This document shows positions 1 through 4,493 of a stretch of DNA of 6,016 bases, piece by piece. The stretch comes from Undibacterium sp. GTDB lineage: Bacteria; Pseudomonadota; Gammaproteobacteria; Burkholderiales; Burkholderiaceae_D. The notes below the pieces were generated by a model. The model saw nothing but the letters and a program-made list of their open reading frames with translations, did not search any database and was not told the DNA's origin. Location of the stretch: the NCBI GenBank assembly GCA_019752975.1, contig JAIELM010000424.1, forward strand, positions 1 through 6,016, written 5' to 3'. The position numbers and the translations under genes are program-made. Position 1 is the first letter of the stretch. Every line of letters begins with the position of its first letter.

Positions 1-213
1 GTCAGTCTACATTTGGGCATGTTTAAGCAGGTGCCGGTAATCAAGGATGGGCAAACCATCAAGATAAATAATAATGGCTTGGGATTTAAGGTTTCCAATG
101 AAGCTACTGCCATTGGTAACGCAAGTGAAGGGCAACTGGCAAGAGCAAAAACCGCATCAGGTCAAGTTATTGCAGGGATTGCACGATTCGGAGGTATCAT
201 TGAGGTTCGTTAG
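1..213 (+). CDS. flgA: FlgA C-terminal fragment (flagellar P-ring assembly chaperone), 5' end outside window
   Basis: The reading frame is open from base 1 and ends at TAG 211-213, giving the last 70 residues. FlgA is a periplasmic chaperone that helps FlgI polymerise into the P-ring around the rod. The visible part matches the C-terminal SAF-type beta domain of FlgA: a 'VPVIKDGQTIKI' strand, a 'GLGFKVSNEATAIGNASEGQ' stretch, then 'ASGQVIAGIARFGGIIEVR' at the end. An in-frame TTG at 13 is only an internal codon, because the frame continues upstream of it and the domain begins earlier. The signal peptide and N-terminal domain lie outside the window. Its position just upstream of flgM-flgN is the usual flgA-flgM-flgN order, but a probable terminator and a separate promoter lie between flgA and flgM here. 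Confidence 0.9.
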   Translation, partial: VSLHLGMFKQVPVIKDGQTIKINNNGLGFKVSNEATAIGNASEGQLARAKTASGQVIAGIARFGGIIEVR

Positions 214-226
214 TTTGTATCATTAG

Positions 227-268
227 TTGCACAATATGAGTTACGCAATATGAATTGCGCAATTAAGC
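227..268. repeat. Three-unit 14-nt degenerate tandem repeat
   Basis: Units lie at 227-240, 241-254 and 255-268, with rough consensus TTGCGCAATATGAA. Units 1 and 2 agree at 11 of 14 positions; unit 3 matches unit 2 at 8 of the first 9 positions and then diverges. The junction of units 2 and 3 makes a perfect 12-bp palindrome, AATTGCGCAATT, at 253-264. The repeat starts 14 bases after the flgA stop codon. Its role is unknown; it could be a remnant duplication or a protein-binding site. Confidence 0.55.
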
Positions 269-277
269 TTTAAAGCC

Positions 278-332
278 TACACAAAACAAGCGTGGTCTTC
301 AGCTGCGCACCTAGTCGGTGTAATTTTGTGTA
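278..332. repeat. 9-bp perfect inverted repeat enclosing a small hairpin
   Basis: TACACAAAA at 278-286 is perfectly complementary to TTTTGTGTA at 324-332, leaving a 37-nt interior. Inside it, CACC at 308-311 can pair with GGTG at 317-320 around a 5-nt loop. No T-run follows directly, so it does not look like an intrinsic terminator. It may be an mRNA 3'-end structure of flgA or a chance inverted repeat in AT-rich DNA. Confidence 0.4.
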
Positions 333-357
333 AGTCCTACTGATTCGGCATGATGTC

Positions 358-402
358 CTCAACAAAATTTCCTCGCTTTTGTTGAGCCTTAAGGTTTTTT
401 TT
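358..402 (+). terminator. Probable intrinsic terminator after flgA
   Basis: CTCAACAAAA at 358-367 pairs perfectly with TTTTGTTGAG at 377-386 around a 9-nt loop. Eight consecutive T residues follow at 395-402. The stem is only 4/10 G+C and 8 nt separate it from the T-run (that spacer is the palindrome CCTTAAGG), so it is not a textbook terminator. Its place between the flgA end and the flgM promoter supports the call. It would partly separate flgM-flgN transcription from flgA. Confidence 0.45.
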
Positions 403-411
403 AAATACGCT

Positions 412-438
412 TAAAGTTTAAAATAAGTCAGCCGTTAT
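412..438 (+). promoter_or_regulatory. Sigma-28 (FliA) promoter of flgM
   Basis: TAAAGTTT at 412-419 matches the FliA -35 consensus exactly. After a spacer of exactly 11 nt comes GCCGTTAT at 431-438, which agrees with the -10 consensus GCCGATAA at 6 of 8 positions including the GCCG core. Transcription would start near 446, leaving a leader of about 48 nt before the flgM GTG. A flgM gene driven by sigma-28 is established in enterobacteria as a class 3 feedback loop, and the cognate fliA is in this same window. A perfect TATAAT overlaps the -10 at 436-441. Confidence 0.85.
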
Positions 439-481
439 AATGGACGTAGAGGCGGATGTAAACGCTGGTTAATCCAAATAT

Positions 482-486
482 AGAGG
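482..486 (+). promoter_or_regulatory. flgM ribosome binding site supporting a GTG start
   Basis: AGAGG lies 7 nt before the GTG at 494. No ATG is available upstream in frame before the TAA at 470-472, so this site together with the conserved FlgM N-terminus fixes the GTG as the start. Confidence 0.65.
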
Positions 487-493
487 TATCGTC

Positions 494-814
494 GTGAAAA
501 TCAATGACTCACTTAATTCAACGCAGGGGCTAAGTAATACCAATAGTCCGGCGACAGTTCGCACCGATAAAGCGGGTGACAGTGCCAAGGTAACGACGCC
601 CCCTTCACATAATGTGCAAATTTCCCCATTGTCGGTACAACTACAAGCTTTACAGAATACGCAAGCAAGTGGAGCTGTTTTTGAAGCAAAAAAAGTTGAA
701 GAAATTAAGCTCGCTATTGCGGAAGGACGTTTTCATGTAGATGCTGAAAAAGTGGCTGATGGCCTCCTAGAGACCGTCAAAGATTTGCTTAATGCGAGAC
801 GGCAACCAACATGA
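494..814 (+). CDS. flgM: FlgM, anti-sigma-28 factor
   Basis: FlgM binds sigma-28 (FliA) in the cytoplasm and blocks late flagellar promoters until the hook-basal body is complete and FlgM is exported. The 106-residue product is of normal family length. It starts with the typical 'MKIN' and has a polar, probably disordered N-terminal half (residues 5-45, rich in S, T, N). The conserved sigma-binding C-terminal half follows: 'VQISPLSVQLQAL' (41-53), a helix with 'KVEEIKLAIAEGRFHVDAEKVA' character (67-88), and 'GLLETVKDLL' (90-99). The start is GTG, preceded by AGAGG. It lies downstream of a sigma-28 promoter and overlaps flgN by 4 nt (ATGA at 811-814), so the two are probably translated in a coupled way. 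Its target FliA is encoded on the opposite strand at 2885-3619. Confidence 0.95.
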   Translation: MKINDSLNSTQGLSNTNSPATVRTDKAGDSAKVTTPPSHNVQISPLSVQLQALQNTQASGAVFEAKKVEEIKLAIAEGRFHVDAEKVADGLLETVKDLLNARRQPT

Positions 815-1296
815 GTATCGTACTTAGCGAGGCTAATTTTCTGCATCAACTTATCAAAGATGAGCTTGATGCTATGCGTAACTTTGCGCAATTATTAGAT
901 ACTGAACAGGCTATTTTAGTAGAAAATCGCTCAGCAGAATTAGAATCAGTGACCACAGAAAAAAATAAATCATTGAGTAATTTACTGGCACTAGAAAAAA
1001 CCCGAAATGCGCATCTCGAGAAAAATGCTTACGCCAAAGATGCCGAAGGAATGCGCCAGTTATTGGCTTTGTGCGACAATGTAGAAATGAATCAGCACTG
1101 GAATATGTTATTAGAAATTTCAGCGGATGCGCAAGAGGCCAACCGCACCAACGGCCTACTCATACAACGTCATTTGAGTCGCAATCAAGCCACGCTCAAT
1201 ATTCTGCATCAAAATGACCAAGCAGGATCCATGTATGGATCTGATGGTCAATCAAAAACCAAGTTTGGCACCAGTCGCGGTATCGTCGCCAGATAA
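811..1296 (+). CDS. flgN: FlgN, export chaperone for hook-filament junction proteins
   Basis: FlgN is a small cytoplasmic type III chaperone that binds FlgK and FlgL and brings them to the export gate (FlhA). The 161-residue product is mostly alpha-helical, with long amphipathic heptad-like stretches at about residues 6-75 and 78-135, as expected of the family. The tail at 136-161, 'AGSMYGSDGQ' followed by a short basic, glycine-containing end, resembles the usual 'YG..G' tail of betaproteobacterial FlgN proteins. The ATG overlaps the flgM stop as ATGA and no strong Shine-Dalgarno is visible before it, which suggests translational coupling to flgM. The gene ends 87 bp from the 3' end of the convergent motD. 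The call rests on position after flgM plus length and helical character, since FlgN sequences are poorly conserved. Confidence 0.88.
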   Translation: MSIVLSEANFLHQLIKDELDAMRNFAQLLDTEQAILVENRSAELESVTTEKNKSLSNLLALEKTRNAHLEKNAYAKDAEGMRQLLALCDNVEMNQHWNMLLEISADAQEANRTNGLLIQRHLSRNQATLNILHQNDQAGSMYGSDGQSKTKFGTSRGIVAR

Positions 1297-1383
1297 ATAC
1301 TTCACTCAGAAAAATTTTTCTTGCTATGCATTTGCGCCGTTATTTCGGGTAATGGCATTCGCGTTCTGGTTAGGTATTTTCTG
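1297..1383. other. Convergent flgN/motD junction, only weak terminator-like structure
   Basis: This 87-bp gap separates two converging transcription units. It holds a 14-bp A/T palindrome (1308-1321, AGAAAAATTTTTCT) and a 7-bp hairpin with one G-T pair (GCCGTTA 1336-1342, TAATGGC 1350-1356, 7-nt loop). Neither is followed by a T-run at proper distance on either strand. A further 6-bp inverted repeat (CTGTCA 1381-1386, TGACAG 1395-1400) overlaps the motD stop codon. No convincing intrinsic terminator is seen. Confidence 0.5.
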
Positions 1384-2154
1384 TCAATTTGTACTGACAG
1401 GTACTTCAACTGCATTCTCTGGCATCACTGACATTATCGTCACGGCGACACGTCGATTTCTCGCTCTTCCTTCAACTGTTTCATTACTATCCACCGGCGA
1501 CTTTGGGCCTTGTCCTACTGCGGTTAGACGCAATTCAGCAACACCATTCGCAATAAACAGACGTGCTACGGTACTGGCTCTTACCGCGGACAATTCCCAA
1601 TTAGAAGGGAAGCTGGAATTTTTTATCGGTACGTTATCGGTAAAGCCCTCAACCTGAATTTCGTGATTATCGTTCTTTAAAACATTGGAGACGACGTTGA
1701 GCACCTGCAAGGATTTTGGGTTAAGTTTCGCCTCACCGGGTGCAAACAATACACTGGCATTGATCTCTATCATGACGCCGCGGCTAGTTTGGGTGACGCG
1801 CACCACACCTTCTCTCACTAAGGGTTCCAACACCGTCAAAATATCGCGCGCGACGTTCTTCATTTTTTCGCGCTCTTTTTGCATAGACTCGGCTTTTTTC
1901 CTTCTTGCATTGGCTAAGGCCGGCAGGATATTCGGTTGCGCCTCGCGCATCGCCAAGACAGTACCACCGTCACTTAACGCGGTACCGAAAGCGCCATTTA
2001 AGGAATTAGATAGCACACGATATTTGCCATCGTTCAAAGAAGAAATAGCATACATGACGACAAAAAAAGCAAACAACAAGGTGATAAAATCAGCGTATGA
2101 GACTAACCATCTCTCGTGATTATCCGGCTCTTCCTGGTATTTTTTTCGGGCCAT
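1384..2154 (-). CDS. motD: MotD, MotB-family flagellar stator protein
   Basis: MotD is the MotB-like half of the second-type stator (MotC/MotD). It anchors the stator to peptidoglycan and carries the ion-binding aspartate. The 256-residue product has a short cytoplasmic N-terminus and one membrane segment at about 21-40, in 'YADFITLLFAFFVVMYAIS'; Asp22 there corresponds to the essential MotB aspartate. A linker rich in charged residues follows (about 85-105). The OmpA-like peptidoglycan-binding domain spans about 120-242, with 'GFTDN' (170-174), 'NWELSAVRA' (185-193) and 'GRARNRRV' (229-236). It begins 5 nt after the motC stop; no clear Shine-Dalgarno is visible, so translation is probably coupled to motC. 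The adjoining MotC and the compact N-terminus favour MotD over MotB. Long open frames on the opposite strand are shadows. Confidence 0.92.
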   Translation of the reverse strand: MARKKYQEEPDNHERWLVSYADFITLLFAFFVVMYAISSLNDGKYRVLSNSLNGAFGTALSDGGTVLAMREAQPNILPALANARRKKAESMQKEREKMKNVARDILTVLEPLVREGVVRVTQTSRGVMIEINASVLFAPGEAKLNPKSLQVLNVVSNVLKNDNHEIQVEGFTDNVPIKNSSFPSNWELSAVRASTVARLFIANGVAELRLTAVGQGPKSPVDSNETVEGRARNRRVAVTIMSVMPENAVEVPVSTN

Positions 2155-2159
2155 AATGA

Positions 2160-2903
2160 CTACGGTTTTTTATGATTCGACAAACGTTCTTCAATGATAC
2201 GTGGACTATCACCTTGCGCGATACTATAAAAAATATCCGCTAACATTTCGCGTCTAGTGACCTCACGACCGACCACTTCCTTAAGCTTATTTGCCACTGG
2301 CAAAAAGAATAAATTGGCTAAGCCAACACCGTAAATCGTTGCCACAAAAGACACCGCAATGCCACTACCCAACTTACTCGGATCGGTCAAGTTTTCCATC
2401 ACTTGAATCAAACCCAAAACCGCGCCGAGTATGCCTATAGTAGGAGAATAACCGCCAGCGGCATCCCAAATTTTGATCGCTTGCCTTTGCTCGGTTTCGT
2501 AGAAAGAGATATCCACGTCTAGGATTTCCTTAACCCGATCTGGGTCGACGCCATCGATGACCAGTTTCAGGCCTTTTTCTATGAATAAATCCTTAGCGGA
2601 AACAAGGTAGCGCTCCAAACTCAAAAAACCTTCACGACGCGCCACTGCACTCCAAGTGAGCGCATCACTCACGTTTTTTCTACTCCTGTCTTCAGGCAAA
2701 AAGGCAATCCACTTGAGCATCTTGATACCACGTATAAAGGTACCCATACGGCTTTGCAAGAGCACTGCGCCCATAGTACCGAACACCACGATCACGAAGG
2801 CGGCAGGCTGCAACAAGGAGGCCAAATGACCGCCCTCCATCGTTTGTCCAGCAAGTATGCCGCCTACGACTAAAATTATTCCAATTAGGCTAGCCCGGTC
2901 CAC
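2160..2903 (-). CDS. motC: MotC, MotA-family flagellar stator protein
   Basis: MotC is the MotA-like subunit of the stator channel and works with MotD to turn ion flow into torque. The 247-residue product shows the MotA/TolQ/ExbB layout of four membrane segments, at about residues 4-20, 33-50, 152-172 and 182-204. A cytoplasmic loop (about 51-150) carries the rotor-facing part. 'GYSPTIGILGAVLGLIQVME' (151-170) contains the conserved channel proline (Pro154), and 'GIAVSFVATIYGVGLANLF' (181-199) is followed by Pro202. The start is a GTG lying 19 nt inside the end of fliA. It is supported by AAGGGAG just upstream and by the typical N-terminus, which runs straight into the first membrane segment. 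In Pseudomonas-type clusters chemotaxis genes separate fliA from motC; here the two genes touch. Confidence 0.92.
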   Translation of the reverse strand: MDRASLIGIILVVGGILAGQTMEGGHLASLLQPAAFVIVVFGTMGAVLLQSRMGTFIRGIKMLKWIAFLPEDRSRKNVSDALTWSAVARREGFLSLERYLVSAKDLFIEKGLKLVIDGVDPDRVKEILDVDISFYETEQRQAIKIWDAAGGYSPTIGILGAVLGLIQVMENLTDPSKLGSGIAVSFVATIYGVGLANLFFLPVANKLKEVVGREVTRREMLADIFYSIAQGDSPRIIEERLSNHKKP

Positions 2904-3619
2904 GCACGCTCCCTTAATGAAGCCCTTAAACGGGCAACTGCTTGGCTATGCAATTGCGATACCCTAGACTCGGATACGCCCATTACCGCGCCAATTTCTT
3001 TTAAATTTAATTCCTGTTCATAGTACAAACCCATTAATAGTTTCTCACGTTCTGGCAAGCTATTAATGGCATGGATCACTGCATCTCTAAAATCACCATT
3101 CAGTAAATCTTGTAGCGGATCACCGCTGCGCTCATCCTTACAATAGTGATCTAGAAAGTGCTCTTTAGTATCCGAATCATGAAAATCTTCGTAGTACAGC
3201 AACTGATGTCCACCGCTCTCGCCTAACAGTTCTTGATAATCCTCTAGATTGAGCTTAAGGTGTTTGGCGACTTCCGTTTCCATGGGAGATCGACCCAGTT
3301 TTTGCTGCAGCTCATTCATCGCATTTTCGATCTTGCGCATGTTTTGCCTAACGCCACGTGGTAGCCAATCATTGCTACGTAGTTCGTCTAACATAGAGCC
3401 GCGAATTCTTTGTATAGCATAGGTTTCAAACTGGGCGCCGTGTGTATCTTCATAGCGATTGACCGCATCGAGCAAACCAATCATGCCAGCTTGTACCAAA
3501 TCATCCACTTCCACACTCGGCGGCAATCTGGCTTTGAGTTGATACGCCAGCCGCTTCACTAAGGGAGCATGCTCAGTGAGTATAGAATTTTTATCTGATT
3601 TGCCGCTTGCTGTGTACAT
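2885..3619 (-). CDS. fliA: FliA, flagellar sigma factor sigma-28
   Basis: FliA directs RNA polymerase to late flagellar promoters such as the one found at 412-438, and is held inactive by FlgM. The 244-residue product has the three sigma-28 domains. Region 2 (about 20-88) includes 'VDDLVQAGMIGLLDAVNRYE' and ends with 'WLPRGVR'. Region 3 spans about 95-135. Region 4 (about 180-238) contains 'LPEREKLLMGLYYEQELNLK' and the helix-turn-helix 'IGAVMGVSESRVSQLHSQA'. The N-terminus 'MYTASG' is typical of proteobacterial FliA and supports the ATG at 3617-3619, although no Shine-Dalgarno is visible upstream. The gene starts 7 nt after the flhG stop and its end overlaps motC by 19 nt, which suggests coupled translation in one operon. 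Confidence 0.97.
   Translation of the reverse strand: MYTASGKSDKNSILTEHAPLVKRLAYQLKARLPPSVEVDDLVQAGMIGLLDAVNRYEDTHGAQFETYAIQRIRGSMLDELRSNDWLPRGVRQNMRKIENAMNELQQKLGRSPMETEVAKHLKLNLEDYQELLGESGGHQLLYYEDFHDSDTKEHFLDHYCKDERSGDPLQDLLNGDFRDAVIHAINSLPEREKLLMGLYYEQELNLKEIGAVMGVSESRVSQLHSQAVARLRASLRERAWTGLA
2909..2915 (-). promoter_or_regulatory. motC ribosome binding site, inside fliA
   Basis: On the minus strand AAGGGAG lies 5 nt before the GTG start of motC and is wholly within the fliA coding sequence. It supports the overlapping GTG start over the next in-frame ATG (residue 22), which would remove the first membrane segment. Confidence 0.6.
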
Positions 3620-3626
3620 AAATTAT

Positions 3627-4493
3627 CTAGTATTCTAATTGGGCACCTAATGCCGCTGCTGGGTGACGCCAAGCGACTGACTCACCAGCGGTCGAAAATA
3701 ATCTGTCGGCCATCCGTCCAAATGCCTGACTCGCTTTCGACAAGGGAAAGGCATCAATCACTGAGCGTCCTAGTTGCGTCGCTCTGCGTAAATAAGCGTC
3801 TTCAGGAACCACGCCCACCAAGTTCAGTTCTACGGCAAGATAACGCTTGGCTGTTTTAGACAAATTAGCGAATACCAACTGCGCCTGTTCTTCTTTGACA
3901 CCAGTCACCACAATACCAAATTCGCGCCGTCCCATGCGATGATTAATTCGCTTAATTAGGCCATACGCGGACTTGATGGTATCGGGATCGTTCGATACTT
4001 GTATCATGATTTCACTATCATCAAATGAGGACAAGACAAACTGATCTTCCCCATTCAATTCACAATCTACCACGACCACATCCGATTTACTCGCCGCCAA
4101 ATCAAACAATTTCGCAAGCTCTCGATAACTCGCTATCGACAAGGCTTTGGCATGGGGCAAAGTATGCGCGATTTTGGTCACGGATAGGCCGGGCGACACT
4201 TGTTTGACAACAAAGTCCATTGTACGCTGTTGTCTCACCACATCCAATAAAGTCTGATCAGATTTTAGATTAAGCCAATGTCCTAAACTAGATTGCTTTA
4301 TACCGTCCTGATCACTAGTCGATTTCGCGTCCACCATTAAGGTTTTTTTCCCTTGCCGTGCCAGCGTAGCAGAAAGGTTAATTAACATACCATTCCTATC
4401 TGCTTCAGGTAAGTTGGAGAGAAAAGTCAACACCCGTAGTTTGGGCCTTTCCAATAAGCGTCTTAGACCCTCCGCTTGATCAATATTAGCCAA
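3627..4493 (-). CDS. flhG: FlhG/FleN, MinD-type flagellar number regulator with a lost P-loop
   Basis: FlhG (FleN) is a MinD/ParA-family protein that works with FlhF to limit the number and set the place of flagella. The 288-residue product keeps the N-terminal 'DQAEGLRRL' (residues 5-13), the DQAxxLR motif known to stimulate the FlhF GTPase. The fold is recognisable: 'NLSATLARQGKKTLMVDA' (39-56) and 'VVVVDC' (139-144) align with the conserved strands carrying Asp55 and Asp143. The deviant Walker A expected at 26-36 (S-G-K-G-G-V-G-K-T) is replaced by 'SNLPEADRNGM': Arg33 stands at the P-loop lysine, Leu28 at the signature lysine, and the glycines are gone. The segment after Asp143 is also unlike the family's DTGAG. 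ATP binding is therefore doubtful. The start is TTG with a strong GGAGGTG site; it overlaps flhF by 8 nt and ends 7 nt before fliA. No frameshift is evident. Confidence 0.88.
   Translation of the reverse strand: MANIDQAEGLRRLLERPKLRVLTFLSNLPEADRNGMLINLSATLARQGKKTLMVDAKSTSDQDGIKQSSLGHWLNLKSDQTLLDVVRQQRTMDFVVKQVSPGLSVTKIAHTLPHAKALSIASYRELAKLFDLAASKSDVVVVDCELNGEDQFVLSSFDDSEIMIQVSNDPDTIKSAYGLIKRINHRMGRREFGIVVTGVKEEQAQLVFANLSKTAKRYLAVELNLVGVVPEDAYLRRATQLGRSVIDAFPLSKASQAFGRMADRLFSTAGESVAWRHPAAALGAQLEY

Larger units (their letters stand above)
214..493. other. flgA-flgM intergenic region (280 bp) with repeats, terminator and promoter
   Basis: No credible gene is present on either strand; the only ATG-started frames are about 10 codons or shorter. 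From left to right it holds a three-unit 14-nt tandem repeat with a 12-bp palindrome, a 9-bp inverted repeat enclosing a small hairpin, a 10-bp stem-loop followed by eight T residues, and a sigma-28-type promoter overlapping a TATAAT box. The last 50 bases or so are the presumed 5' leader of flgM. Each element is listed separately. Confidence 0.8.

Noticed and set aside
1226..1241. GATCCA-TGTA-TGGATC stem-loop near the end of flgN
   Set aside because: It is inside coding sequence for the conserved Y-G-x-D-G tail and has no T-run, so it is neither a terminator nor clearly selected as a structure.
1623..1642. Direct repeat TTATCGGTA twice, resembling two reverse-strand sigma-28 -10 boxes
   Set aside because: The bases encode the conserved peptidoglycan-binding motif of MotD (T-D-N-V-P-I). 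The matching -35 position gives only about 3 of 8 agreement and no gene starts downstream.
1214..1657. 147-codon plus-strand open frame starting inside flgN
   Set aside because: It overlaps the end of flgN in another frame and then runs antisense through motD. Its product has no recognisable domain and the motD OmpA-like motifs on the opposite strand are clear.
1685..2119. 144-codon plus-strand open frame
   Set aside because: It lies wholly antisense to motD, has no recognisable family features, and is best explained as a shadow of the motD codon pattern.
1384..2903. MotA/MotB as the identity of the stator pair
   Set aside because: The position directly after fliA in an flhA-flhF-flhG-fliA cluster and the 247/256-residue sizes fit MotC/MotD better. 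The families are related, so this is a naming choice rather than a functional difference.
3650..3859. 69-codon plus-strand open frame
   Set aside because: Antisense to flhG, with low-complexity basic/serine content and no family signature.
4025..4207. 60-codon plus-strand open frame
   Set aside because: Antisense to flhG, with no supporting signal such as a ribosome binding site or domain.
3627..4493. flhG as a pseudogene because the Walker A motif is missing
   Set aside because: The frame is intact at normal length, the start has a strong ribosome binding site, and flanking strands and the DQAxxLR motif are conserved. A working protein without ATP binding is more likely than decay.
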